From Chloroflexota bacterium (GTDB lineage Bacteria > Chloroflexota > Limnocylindria > Limnocylindrales > CSP1-4): a DNA stretch of 39,935 nt. The notes under the pieces are model-generated. The model saw only the letters and a program-made list of their open reading frames with translations, was not told where the DNA came from and ran no database searches. The DNA lies in contig JADGQI010000002.1 in assembly GCA_017881905.1 (NCBI GenBank), positions 1-39,935 on the forward strand. Direction: 5' to 3'. The position numbers and the translations under genes are program-made. Below are positions 25,737-34,291 of this stretch, piece after piece. Position 1 is the first letter of the stretch; every line of letters begins with the position of its first letter.

Positions 25737-27095
25737 CTAGTGCTCGGTTCCCCCGGTGAACGTCCACGAGGCGATCCGCACGGCGGGCGTCACCACGCCG
25801 CCGAGGAACCCGCGAAGGCAGCGGCGTTCGCTGCCGACCGCCTCGATCCCAGCCAGGGCCTCGAGGTAGCTCTGGGTGTACCGCAGGTTCTTGACCGGGC
25901 CGACGATCCTGCCGCCCTCGACCAGGAAGGTGCCGTCGCGCGTCATCCCGGTCACGATCGCCAGCTTCGGGTGGACCGGGTTGGTGTAGTGGAAGCGCGT
26001 CACGAGGAGACCGCGGTCGAGACCGCCGATCAGGTCGTCGCGCGATGTCGTCCCGGTCCCGAGGAACATGTTCAGCGGGAATGGGCCGTACGGGTTCGGC
26101 GCCGGGAGACCGTGGCCGGTCGATCGGACGCCGGCGCGGGCCGCCGTCTGCGAGTCGTACACGACATCGCGGCAGACGCCGTGCTCGATGAGCGAGACAC
26201 GCCGCTTGGCGACGCCCTCGTAGTCGAAGGCCATCGGCAGACCGCTCGGGTCCGCGCCGTCGTCCCAGATGTCGACCAGGTCGCTCCCGACGCGGCGGCC
26301 CGGCTCGGCGAACGAGCGACCCTCCTGGACGGCCAGCGCGCTGAAACCGAGGTAGCCGAGCATGTCGAGCAGATCGACGACCGCGTACTCCTCGAGGACG
26401 ACGGGGTATTCGCCCGGCTCGATGGCGACCGCGTTCGCCGTCGCTCGGGCCTTGCCCGCGGCCTCTCGGCCGAGGCCCGCCGCGTCGATGGTCGTCGCGT
26501 CGACCGCCGCGGCCTCGGCATAGCCGGTCCCGCCGTCCGGCCCCATCGACACGGTGATCAGCTGGGACGTCGTCCGTTCCCCGGCCGCCCGGATCCCGAG
26601 CGAGTTGGCGAGTGCGATCGCCTCGGTCGTCGTGGCGAATGAGCCGTACGCGGTGACGCCGACCTCGTCAGCCGCGGCGATCACCGCACGGGCCCCCTCC
26701 GCGCGAAGCTCAGGCGTCGCCTCAGCGGTCCCCGTCGCGAACGCCGCCGACAGCTCCCCGATCGGCTCACCCGGCTCCGGGAGCGACTGGAACTCGTCGT
26801 TCTCCTCGACGTTCCGGGCGATCCGACCGGCGGTCTCGGCCACGGCCCGCAGCCCGTTCCCATCGAGCCGACCGGTCGAGGCCACCCCGACCCGCCGGCC
26901 GACGACATACCGCAGGTTGAGCTGGACATTGGTCTCGGAGACGTTCTGATGGATCTCGCTGTTCGCGAACCGGGTCAGCGCCGCGTCGTCGGCGGTGATC
27001 AGCGCCTCGGCCTGGCCGGCCCCGTCGGCCGTGGCGAGGCGGACGGCCTCCTGGGCGACCTCGAGCCAGGCCCTTGCGTCGCGGCGATCGGTCAC
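25737..27095 (-). CDS. pmbA: TldE/PmbA-type metalloprotease subunit
   Basis: A 452-aa TldE-like protein from GTG 27095. It lacks the HExxxH motif present in TldD, as expected for the non-catalytic partner of the heterodimer. Family features include LTRFANSEIHQNVSE near the N-terminus and AFDYEGVAKRRVSLIEHGV plus GLLVTRFHYTNPVHP in the C-terminal half. TldD/TldE complexes degrade unfolded or modified peptides, for example in microcin and antitoxin processing in enterobacteria. It starts 10 bp after the tldD stop. A longer open frame to 27236 is antisense-like and rejected. No ribosomally made peptide precursor was found nearby. Confidence 0.92.
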   Translation of the reverse strand: MTDRRDARAWLEVAQEAVRLATADGAGQAEALITADDAALTRFANSEIHQNVSETNVQLNLRYVVGRRVGVASTGRLDGNGLRAVAETAGRIARNVEENDEFQSLPEPGEPIGELSAAFATGTAEATPELRAEGARAVIAAADEVGVTAYGSFATTTEAIALANSLGIRAAGERTTSQLITVSMGPDGGTGYAEAAAVDATTIDAAGLGREAAGKARATANAVAIEPGEYPVVLEEYAVVDLLDMLGYLGFSALAVQEGRSFAEPGRRVGSDLVDIWDDGADPSGLPMAFDYEGVAKRRVSLIEHGVCRDVVYDSQTAARAGVRSTGHGLPAPNPYGPFPLNMFLGTGTTSRDDLIGGLDRGLLVTRFHYTNPVHPKLAIVTGMTRDGTFLVEGGRIVGPVKNLRYTQSYLEALAGIEAVGSERRCLRGFLGGVVTPAVRIASWTFTGGTEH

Positions 27096-27105
27096 CGACG
27101 ACGAC

Positions 27106-28554
27106 CTACCACTTGCCGACGCCGATCTGGACGTTCCGGAAGCGAGCGCCGCTGACCGCGTGTCCGACGTGTCCGCCCTGGCCGGGCTCGCCCTTTCCGC
27201 AGTTCGGCGTGCCGAGCATCTTGTAACTCCGCTCATCGCCCACGGCGTCGCACGAGCGCCAGAACTCGTAGGTGATCCCGGTGTAGGTCGGGTTCTTGTA
27301 GAGCCGGCCGAGCTTGCCGCCCTTGATCTCCCGGGCGACCTCGGTTGCGAACTGGAAGTTCAGCCGTCGGTCGTCGATCGACCAGCTCCGGTTCGAGCTC
27401 AGGTAGAGCCCGTCATCGGTGTCGGCGACGATCTCGTCGAGGCTCATCCCCGGTTTCGGCAGGAGGTTGACGTTGGTCATCCGGATGAGCGGGATCCGGT
27501 TCCAGCCGTCGGCGCGCATCGCACCCCCGGATCGCCGGCCGATCCGCGGCGCGGTCTCGCGGCTGGACAGGTACCCGACGAAGATCCCCTCCTTGATCAG
27601 CGGCACCGCCTGCGCGGCCACGCCTTCGTCATCCCATCCGAACGTCCCCATCCCGTTGGGAGCGGTCGCATCGGCGACGATGTCGATCAGGTCGGACCCA
27701 TAGCGGAACCCGGAGTCGAGCTTGTCGGTGGTCAGGAAGCTGGTGCCGGCGTAGGACGCCTCGGTCCCGAAGACCCGATCGAGCTCCGTCGGGTGGCCGC
27801 AGCTCTCGTGGACCTGGAGGTACAGCTGCGACGGATCGAGGACGACGGTGAATCGGCCGCTCGGGCACTGGGGCGCCGTCAGCAGCTCGACCGCCTCCTC
27901 GGCCAGGCCCTCGGCGGTGCCGGCCAGGTCGAGGTCGCGGATGACCTCGTAGCCGCCGGCACTCCAGCCACCGCCCGCATCCGGGTAGCTCCGACGTTGG
28001 TGCTCGTCGCCCGCGATCGCGTTGGCCTCGACCGCGGCACCCACGTGCGTGATGGTCTGCTCGGTGAAGCTCCCGTCCGACGAGGCGAACGTCTTCCACT
28101 CGCGTTGGGCGCCGTACGCGGACTCGGTGTAGCCGATCCCCCGGACCGAGGCGGCGGCGCGGTCGGCGGCGAGCAGGTCCGCGATCTTCGTCTCGAGCGC
28201 CACGGCGAACGGGTCCTCGACGAGGGGCGTCTCGTAGGTGCCGTTGGCGGGCGGCCGGTCGTCGAGCTGGACCCGGTGGCGCAGGGCCGTCGCGCTGGCG
28301 TGGGCGATCCGGACCGCCTCGGCCGCGACCCGGTCGACCTCGGCGGCCTCGAGACGATACGAGCTGGCGAATCCCCAGGCACCGTCGACGAGAACGCGGA
28401 TCCCGAAGCCCTCGGTCTCGCCGCTGGCGACGCCTTCCACCCGACCCGTCTTGATCGCGATCGATTCCTCGAGGCGGCGGACGACCCGGACGTCGGCATA
28501 GCTCGCGCCTCGGATTGAGGCCGTCGACAGCGCTCGATCGGTCAGGTCGCGCAT
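27106..28554 (-). CDS. tldD: TldD-type zinc metalloprotease, catalytic subunit
   Basis: A 482-aa protease. The zinc site H249-E250-x3-H254 (VHESCGHPTE) and a later Cys (C452 in PNCGKGEPGQ) match the known TldD ligands. The N-terminal domain carries GVASGETEGFGIRVLVDG, typical of the family. It acts with TldE, encoded next, in the cytoplasm on peptide substrates. ATG 28554 has TACGCT 8 nt upstream and lacks a clear ribosome-binding site. The downstream genes tldE and snoaL-like are tightly spaced, making a three-gene operon. Confidence 0.94.
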   Translation of the reverse strand: MRDLTDRALSTASIRGASYADVRVVRRLEESIAIKTGRVEGVASGETEGFGIRVLVDGAWGFASSYRLEAAEVDRVAAEAVRIAHASATALRHRVQLDDRPPANGTYETPLVEDPFAVALETKIADLLAADRAAASVRGIGYTESAYGAQREWKTFASSDGSFTEQTITHVGAAVEANAIAGDEHQRRSYPDAGGGWSAGGYEVIRDLDLAGTAEGLAEEAVELLTAPQCPSGRFTVVLDPSQLYLQVHESCGHPTELDRVFGTEASYAGTSFLTTDKLDSGFRYGSDLIDIVADATAPNGMGTFGWDDEGVAAQAVPLIKEGIFVGYLSSRETAPRIGRRSGGAMRADGWNRIPLIRMTNVNLLPKPGMSLDEIVADTDDGLYLSSNRSWSIDDRRLNFQFATEVAREIKGGKLGRLYKNPTYTGITYEFWRSCDAVGDERSYKMLGTPNCGKGEPGQGGHVGHAVSGARFRNVQIGVGKW

Positions 28555-28562
28555 GGGGCGTG

Positions 28563-28568
28563 AGCGTA
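28563..28568 (-). promoter_or_regulatory. -10 element of tldD, leaderless type
   Basis: TACGCT on the minus strand, 8 nt before ATG 28554. Confidence 0.4.
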
Positions 28569-28597
28569 GCGCACGCGACCGCCCGACGTCCGCCCGG

Positions 28598-30424
28598 TCA
28601 GAGGCTCGGCGCGACGCCCACGGCCTGAGTCGTCAGGTAGACCCCCAGCGACAGGACCAGCACCCCGGCCATGATCGGTGCATAGGCGGCGACCCGACCG
28701 AGGCTGGACGAGACGGGCAGCGAGTCCATCCGACCGCGGGCGAAGACCAGCCCGAGACCGACACCGCCGAGCACGACCGCCATGCCGAGGCCGAACGCGA
28801 CCACGAGGACGAGACCGTACACGGCTCGGCCGGTCGCGATGGTCGCGAGGAGGATGATCAGGGCGTTCGTCGACGGGATGATCCCGCCTGCCAGCCCGAG
28901 CACGAACAGGCTCCGCCAGCTGACGCTCGAACCGACGGGCGGCAGATGGCTGTGGGCGATCCCGCCGTGGCTGTGCATCCCATCGACCGTCGTGAGCGGG
29001 ACGGAAGGGGTGCGCTCGTCGGCGTGGCCGTGAGCCTGGGCCTCAGGGCCGCCGCCGTGGTCGTGGGCCTCGGCGTGGTCGTGGGGATGGCCGTGGGCCT
29101 CGGCACGGTCATGGTCATGGTCGTGCGCATGCGCGTTCGGACCGGAACCGGTCACGACCCGCTCACGGCGCGCCCGGACCTGGCTGATCAGCAGCCAGCC
29201 GCCGATCCCGATGACCAGGAGCCCGGATGCGATCGGTGCGAGCCGATTGAACGCCTCGGGTGAGAAGACGTCGCGCATCGCGATGACGATCGCCGCGAGA
29301 ACGAGGATGCCGAGCGTGTGTGACACGGTCACGCTCAGCCCGAGCGCGACCGCGTGCACGGCGGTCCCCCGGGTCCCGACGAGGTAGGCACCCATCAGGG
29401 TCTTGCCGTGGCCGGGCGTGAGCGCATGGCCGGCACCGAGGGCCATCGCGGCCAGCAGGGAGCCGAGCAGGACGAACGGGGTCAGGTCGCGGGTCTGGAG
29501 CAGGCCCGAGACCTCCGCGCCGACGCCGCCCGGGACCGCGCCCGCGCCCTCGATGGCCGGGGCCTCCGCCCCGGAGGTCACGCCGGGGGTCGTGCCCGGG
29601 AGTGCGGCTCCCGGGGCCCCCGGGCCGGTCTCGCTCGACCCGCCTCCGGCCGCCGGTCCGTCCTCCACGCCCGAGGCGACCGTCGCGGTCGGATAGAGCG
29701 CGGGCGCGCCGGGGAGCGGTGCCGCGTCCGGAACGACGAGCGGTCCGAGGGCCGGTCCACCCGGCGACACCGTGAACGAGGCCGAGCGCACGTCGAGCGG
29801 CTGGGTGAGGAGATCCTTCGGGTAGGCGGTCAGCCGCTCGGACCGCGAGGTGGTCGGGAGGTCGCCCGCATCGATCGTCACGCCGCTCCCGGTGGCGACG
29901 ATCTCGCGCCAGCCCAGCCGCTCCCCATTCGATGTGTCGCGGAAGGTCACCTGCGTCGCAGCCGCCAGGCCATGCGGCGGGGTCGCGGTATACGTGCAGG
30001 CGAGCCGCATCGTCTCGAGCCCCGCCGCACCGGGTGGGAAGCTGAGCCCGGCGGCCACGGGTGTCAGCGGCTGCACCGTCCCGTCGACCGCGAGGATCAG
30101 GGACTCGGCGAGGATCGGACAGGCGGTCAGCCGCTCGGCCTCGATCTCGTCGTCCGAGACGGAGCCGTCCCCGTCGGTGTCGATCCGGAGCTTCTCCTGG
30201 AAGGTCGGGATCTCCGCCTGGTCGATGACGACATCGAGGATCACGCGGGTCGGCTCGACGCGGATCCCGGCGTAGTGGTTGATCGTGAAATTGCCGAGCG
30301 GATGGGCCAGCGCGATCGCAGGGAGCAGGAGGACGAGCCCGATGGCCGCGCCGACCGCGGCGAACCGGCCGCGACGTCGACGTCGGGCGGGTTCGATCGC
30401 CAGGGCTCGGTCCATCGGCGGCAT
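28598..30424 (-). CDS. NicO/RcnA-type nickel-cobalt exporter with an EF-hand-bearing extracellular domain
   Basis: A 608-aa transporter. A basic N-terminus and one hydrophobic segment (about 19-40) lead into HPLGNFTINHY and an extracytoplasmic domain (about 41-240). This domain includes a canonical 12-residue EF-hand loop DTDGDGSVSDDE (82-93). A Pro/Gly/Ala-rich linker (about 250-305) is followed by the NicO core: GHALTPGHGKTLMGAYLVG (332-350), a His-rich cytoplasmic loop (about 432-467) and further helices. The family exports Ni or Co ions. ATG 30424 is chosen because AGGAG lies 7 nt upstream. It is divergent from a TPR lipoprotein. Metal specificity cannot be read from sequence; a HupE-like uptake role is an alternative. 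Confidence 0.85.
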   Translation of the reverse strand: MPPMDRALAIEPARRRRRGRFAAVGAAIGLVLLLPAIALAHPLGNFTINHYAGIRVEPTRVILDVVIDQAEIPTFQEKLRIDTDGDGSVSDDEIEAERLTACPILAESLILAVDGTVQPLTPVAAGLSFPPGAAGLETMRLACTYTATPPHGLAAATQVTFRDTSNGERLGWREIVATGSGVTIDAGDLPTTSRSERLTAYPKDLLTQPLDVRSASFTVSPGGPALGPLVVPDAAPLPGAPALYPTATVASGVEDGPAAGGGSSETGPGAPGAALPGTTPGVTSGAEAPAIEGAGAVPGGVGAEVSGLLQTRDLTPFVLLGSLLAAMALGAGHALTPGHGKTLMGAYLVGTRGTAVHAVALGLSVTVSHTLGILVLAAIVIAMRDVFSPEAFNRLAPIASGLLVIGIGGWLLISQVRARRERVVTGSGPNAHAHDHDHDRAEAHGHPHDHAEAHDHGGGPEAQAHGHADERTPSVPLTTVDGMHSHGGIAHSHLPPVGSSVSWRSLFVLGLAGGIIPSTNALIILLATIATGRAVYGLVLVVAFGLGMAVVLGGVGLGLVFARGRMDSLPVSSSLGRVAAYAPIMAGVLVLSLGVYLTTQAVGVAPSL

Positions 30425-30476
30425 CCTATCGCTCCTACGCGGATCGACCCGGCCCGGATGACTCCGCGGATTCATC

Positions 30477-30504
30477 TATCCGGGGATCCCCGTCGTATCC
30501 GGGG
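30477..30504. repeat. TATCCGGGG direct repeat with a palindrome
   Basis: TATCCGGGG occurs at 30477-30485 and 30496-30504, 19 bp apart, and the 12-bp palindrome CGGGGATCCCCG (30481-30492) overlaps the first copy. The element lies in the 81-bp space between the divergent exporter and lipoprotein genes and ends one base before the lipoprotein ATG. It may be an operator; no clear promoter could be assigned. Confidence 0.45.
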
Positions 30505-30505
30505 C

Positions 30506-31909
30506 ATGCGCCACCCCAGGATCGAGCCGTTGCGAGCGCTTGTCATCGTCGTCCTCGCGTCGTGCATCGTGGTCGGCTGCGGCTCAGGCCCGGGTGAGCT
30601 CGCGGCGACCGGTCCGGTCGTGATCGCCGCGAGCGCGGCCCCGACCTCGACCGCCTCGCCGATCCCTGTCGCCTCTCCCGTCGCCGTCCCCGCCGCCGTC
30701 CTGCCGTCGGAGACCGGCGGTCCGGCCACGACCGGTTCATCGCCGACGGCGCTCCGGATCGCGGCGCTCCAGGCAGCGGTGGCCGAGGATCCGAACAACG
30801 GCGACGCCCTGCTCGAACTCGGGCTCGCCCTGCTCCAGCGGGTCCGCGAGAACGCCGACCCGTCGCTCTACCCTCGGGCCGAGGCCGCCCTCGCGACCGC
30901 CCGGGATCTGGCCCCCGATGACCCCCTGCCGCTGGTCGGTCTGGGCACGCTGGCGCTCGCCCGTCACCAGTTCGCCGAGGCCCTGGTGCTGGGTCGTCGG
31001 GCGACGAGCCTGGGGCCCGGCCTGTCGACCGCCCAAGGCGTGGTCGTCGATGCGCTCGTCGAGCTCGGTCGCTACCCCGAGGCCCTCGATGCCGTCCAGT
31101 CGATGGTCGACGTCCGACCCGATCTCGCTTCCTACGCTCGCGTGTCCTACGTCCGCGAGCTGTACGGCGACCTTCCCGGGGCACTCGATGCCATGCGCCT
31201 TGCGGTCGAGGCCGGCGGCCCGGCGTCGGAGAACAACGCCTATGTGACCGTCCTGTACGGCAACCTGCTCGCGCTGTCCGGGCGAGACGCCGAGGCCCAA
31301 CAGGCCTACGCTGCGGCGCTCGCCGCCGACTCCGACTTCCCGGCCGCGCTCGCGGGCGAGGGCCGGCTCGCGGTCGCGCGCGGCGATCTGCCCACGGCGC
31401 TCGCCCGCTTCGGCCGTGCCGCCGACATCGTCCCCTTGCCCGAGTACGTGATCGCCCTGGGCGAGGCCCGCCAGGCGAGCGGTGACGCGACGGGCGCAGC
31501 CGCAAGCTACGCACTCGCCCGTGTCGAGACGACCCTGTTCAAGGCAAACGGGGTGGTCGTGGATCTCGAACTGGCCCTGTTCGAGGCCGATCACGGGGAC
31601 CCGACCGTGGCGCTGAGTCTGGCCCGCGAAGCGTATGCCGACCGGCCGACGATCAAGGCAGCCGACGCCCTCGGATGGGCCCTGTTCAAGAACGGCCGGC
31701 TCGCGGATGCCCGGAAACGATCGGCAGAAGCCCTCCGGCTCGGCACGCGCGACCCAGTCCTGCTCTACCACGCCGGCGCGATCGCCGCCGCCGCTGCGGA
31801 CCGCGCGACCGCGATCCGCGACCTGAAGGCCGCCCTCGCACTCGATGCCGGGTTCTCGTCGACGGGCGCCCAGGCAGCACGCGACCTGCTCGCCGGACTC
31901 GGCGGCTGA
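30506..31909 (+). CDS. TPR-repeat lipoprotein
   Basis: A 467-aa secreted lipoprotein. The signal peptide (MRHPRIEPLRALVIVVLA) ends in the lipobox VVGC with Cys25. An Ala/Pro/Thr-rich stretch (about 30-75) would tether the protein to the membrane. From about 80 onward there are roughly nine helical hairpins of TPR type, such as NNGDALLELGLALLQRV, VGLGTLALARHQFAEALVLG and LGWALFKNGRLADARKRSAEAL. TPRs indicate protein binding outside the membrane. ATG 30506 is used; an in-frame ATG at 30458 would lengthen the signal sequence by 16 residues. It precedes a secreted DUF4331 gene by 146 bp and is divergent from a metal exporter. Confidence 0.85.
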   Translation: MRHPRIEPLRALVIVVLASCIVVGCGSGPGELAATGPVVIAASAAPTSTASPIPVASPVAVPAAVLPSETGGPATTGSSPTALRIAALQAAVAEDPNNGDALLELGLALLQRVRENADPSLYPRAEAALATARDLAPDDPLPLVGLGTLALARHQFAEALVLGRRATSLGPGLSTAQGVVVDALVELGRYPEALDAVQSMVDVRPDLASYARVSYVRELYGDLPGALDAMRLAVEAGGPASENNAYVTVLYGNLLALSGRDAEAQQAYAAALAADSDFPAALAGEGRLAVARGDLPTALARFGRAADIVPLPEYVIALGEARQASGDATGAAASYALARVETTLFKANGVVVDLELALFEADHGDPTVALSLAREAYADRPTIKAADALGWALFKNGRLADARKRSAEALRLGTRDPVLLYHAGAIAAAAADRATAIRDLKAALALDAGFSSTGAQAARDLLAGLGG

Positions 31910-32055
31910 GGCCCTCCGAGATCGCGTTCATCCACCCCGCCGAGCGCTGCGTATCAGCCGGTGCCAAGGACTGGCGCGATCTCCGAGGACGGTTCCGGAA
32001 CGGACCGGACGACGCACCAGCGATGGGAGTGGTTCCGATCAACAGGAGGGGTTCT

Positions 32056-33525
32056 ATGTCAAGGCTCTCGCGCGCCGCCGGGATCGCCGGCGCCGCGCTC
32101 ATCGCGGCCACAGCGGTCAGCGGTGTCCTCGCCTCGAGTCACCGCGAGGCCCCGCTCATCGCCACCGATCCGGGCGCCGACAGCACCGACCTGTACGCGT
32201 TCGTCGACCCGGTCGATCCGACGAAGGTCGACCTCATCGCCAACTACATCCCGATGGAGGATCCGGCCGGCGGACCCAACTTCTGGACCTTCGATCCGAA
32301 CGTCCGCTACGCCATCCACGTCGACAACAACGGCGATGGCCGACCGGATGTCAGCTTCTGGTTCCAGTTCAAGACGTCGGTCGCCAACGGCGGCACCTTC
32401 CTCTACAACACCGGCCAGGTCACGTCGATCAGCGATCCGGATCAGAACGTTCGCCAGACCTACACCGTCACCCGGACCAAGGGGGCTCGCTCGGCCAACC
32501 TGGGACGCGGTACCGTCGCACCGGCCAACGTCGGGCCGCGCTCGGATCCGGACTACTCGGCCATCGCCGCGGGGGCGGTCAGCAAGATCACCGGCGGCCT
32601 CGCGTTCGCTGGCCAGCGCGACGACCCGTTCTTCGTCGATCTCGGGTCGATCTTCGACCTCGGTGGTCTGCGACCGTTCAACGCCTTCCACCTGATCCCC
32701 GGCAAGGCCGCACCAGGGATCGACGATCTGAAGGGACTCAACGTCCACTCGATCGCCGTCCAGGTCTCGATCGCGAGCCTGACGCGCGACGGCAAGGCCC
32801 ACGCCGCGAACGATCCCAAGGGGACGATCGGCGTGTGGACCGCCGCCTATCGACAGAAGCTCACCGTGCGGACGACCCGCGGCCTTCAGAACAGTGGCGC
32901 CTGGGTCCAGGTGTCCCGGCTCGGGAACCCCCTCATCAATGAGGTGATCATCCCGCGCGCACAGAAGGACTACTGGAACACGCAGTCACCGAGTGGTGAC
33001 TGGAGGTTCGCCAAGTACTACGAGAAGCCCGAGCTCGCCGGGTTGGTCAACCTGCTCTATCCGGCACTGCCGGATGCAGCGACGACCGGCCGGACCGACC
33101 TCTCGCTGATCCTCCTCCACGGCGTCCCGACCGTGAACAACACGGGCAAGGTGGCCGCGGACGAGCTCCGTCTCAACACCGGGATCGCTCCGTGCACCGC
33201 CGACGACCCGACCGACCAGAAGGGCTCCTGCCGTTCGATCGGCGTGTTCTTCAACGGGACCGACGCGGCGCCCGACCTCCAGGCCTGGCCCAACGGACGT
33301 CGCCTCGGCGACGACGTCGTCGACATGGAGATCCGGGCGGTCATCCAGGGCTACGGTCCGATCCTGAACTCGCTGTTCGGCCTGCCGAACCTCAGCCCGA
33401 ACAACATCGTCGGAGACGGCGTCGACCAGAACGACCACTCGTTCCTGACCGCCTTCCCCTACGTCGCAGCACCGAACCAGGGATACAGCCACGACCATCA
33501 CGACAAGGGCATGCTCCCGTTGTAG
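32056..33525 (+). CDS. Secreted DUF4331 protein
   Basis: A 489-aa protein with a signal peptide (MSRLSRAAGIAGAALIAA, cleavage likely after VLA at about 26). Directly after it comes SSHREAPLIATDPGADSTDLYAF, the hallmark start of DUF4331 proteins, whose biochemical role is unknown. Other typical parts are VRYAIHVDNNGDGRPDVSF (an Asp/Asn-rich loop that could bind calcium), DDPFFVDL and FPYVAAPNQGY near the end. The C-terminal HDHHDKG could bind a metal. A strong ribosome-binding site (AGGAGGGG) precedes ATG 32056. It lies downstream of the TPR lipoprotein and is followed by a strong hairpin. Confidence 0.92.
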   Translation: MSRLSRAAGIAGAALIAATAVSGVLASSHREAPLIATDPGADSTDLYAFVDPVDPTKVDLIANYIPMEDPAGGPNFWTFDPNVRYAIHVDNNGDGRPDVSFWFQFKTSVANGGTFLYNTGQVTSISDPDQNVRQTYTVTRTKGARSANLGRGTVAPANVGPRSDPDYSAIAAGAVSKITGGLAFAGQRDDPFFVDLGSIFDLGGLRPFNAFHLIPGKAAPGIDDLKGLNVHSIAVQVSIASLTRDGKAHAANDPKGTIGVWTAAYRQKLTVRTTRGLQNSGAWVQVSRLGNPLINEVIIPRAQKDYWNTQSPSGDWRFAKYYEKPELAGLVNLLYPALPDAATTGRTDLSLILLHGVPTVNNTGKVAADELRLNTGIAPCTADDPTDQKGSCRSIGVFFNGTDAAPDLQAWPNGRRLGDDVVDMEIRAVIQGYGPILNSLFGLPNLSPNNIVGDGVDQNDHSFLTAFPYVAAPNQGYSHDHHDKGMLPL

Positions 33526-33540
33526 GTCGCGTTCCCATAG

Positions 33541-33573
33541 CGGATGGCCGGGCGGGCGACGCCCGGCCATCCG
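33541..33573. terminator. 14-bp GC-rich hairpin after the DUF4331 gene
   Basis: CGGATGGCCGGGCG and its perfect complement flank a 5-nt loop (GGCGA). It starts 15 bp after the stop codon and is followed by ATTCC, not a T run. The stem is strong enough to act as a terminator or 3' stabiliser. Confidence 0.65.
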
Positions 33574-33585
33574 ATTCCAGTCGGG

Positions 33586-33591
33586 TACACT
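33586..33591 (+). promoter_or_regulatory. -10 element of tmk, leaderless type
   Basis: TACACT, then 7 nt, then GTG 33599. There is no ribosome-binding site. Confidence 0.55.
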
Positions 33592-33598
33592 CGCGGCC

Positions 33599-34291
33599 GT
33601 GAAGGATGGAGAGACGGCTCCCGGCCGCGGCTGGTTCATCACCATCGAGGGACCGGATGGCGCCGGCAAGACGCTCGTGGCCGGCCTCCTGGCCGATGCC
33701 CTCCTGGCCCGTGGGTTCGACGTCGTGCAGACTCGTGAGCCGGGCGGTACGGCGGTGGGTGAGGCGGTGCGCCACATCGTCCTCGACCACGCGCCGGGCG
33801 ACGCTCCTCACGATCCCCGAACGGATGCTCTGCTCTTCGGCGCCAGTCGCGCCCAGCTGGTCGCCGAGGTGATCCGCCCGGCCCTCGACCGCGGGGCGCT
33901 GGTCATCGGCGCGCGTCACGCGGATTCCAGCCTGGCCTACCAGGGTCATGGCGGCGGCCTGCCACAGGCCCCCCTGCGCGAGCTCCAGGACTTCGCGACC
34001 GGCGGGCTCCGCCCGGACCTGACCCTTCTCCTCGACGTGCCGGTGGAGACCGGTCTGGCCCGGAAGCAGGTCGACGAGCAGACCCGATTCGAGGCGACCT
34101 TCGACCTCGACTTCCACCGCCGGGTCCGCGAGGGATACCTCGCCCTCGCGGCCGCCGAACCGGAACGGTTCCAGGTGATCGACGCGACCGCGCCGGTGGA
34201 CGCGGTCGTTGAGACCGCACTCGGCGCCATCCTGGCGCGCACCGGCACCGCGACTGAACCAAGCCGGCCCATCCTGCGCATCCACCCGTGA
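33599..34291 (+). CDS. tmk: Thymidylate kinase, divergent
   Basis: A 230-aa dTMP kinase that makes dTDP for DNA synthesis. The P-loop is GPDGAGKT (18-25), and the dTMP-binding REPGGT (46-51) and DSSLAYQG segments are present. The conserved Asp-Arg pair before DSSLAYQ is Ala105-Arg106-His107 here (GARHADSS), so the Asp is missing. The LID region has ARKQVDEQTRFE rather than a clear DRFE. It may be active, since other tmk genes are not visible, but kinetics could differ. The GTG start has TACACT 7 nt upstream. The stop overlaps the GTG of the ECF sigma gene, so kinase and sigma factor are coupled, which is unusual. Confidence 0.9.
   Translation: MKDGETAPGRGWFITIEGPDGAGKTLVAGLLADALLARGFDVVQTREPGGTAVGEAVRHIVLDHAPGDAPHDPRTDALLFGASRAQLVAEVIRPALDRGALVIGARHADSSLAYQGHGGGLPQAPLRELQDFATGGLRPDLTLLLDVPVETGLARKQVDEQTRFEATFDLDFHRRVREGYLALAAAEPERFQVIDATAPVDAVVETALGAILARTGTATEPSRPILRIHP

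Noticed and set aside
29354-30505. Long upstream extension of the TPR lipoprotein frame
   Set aside because: It is antisense to the exporter gene; the signal peptide and lipobox fix the start near 30506.
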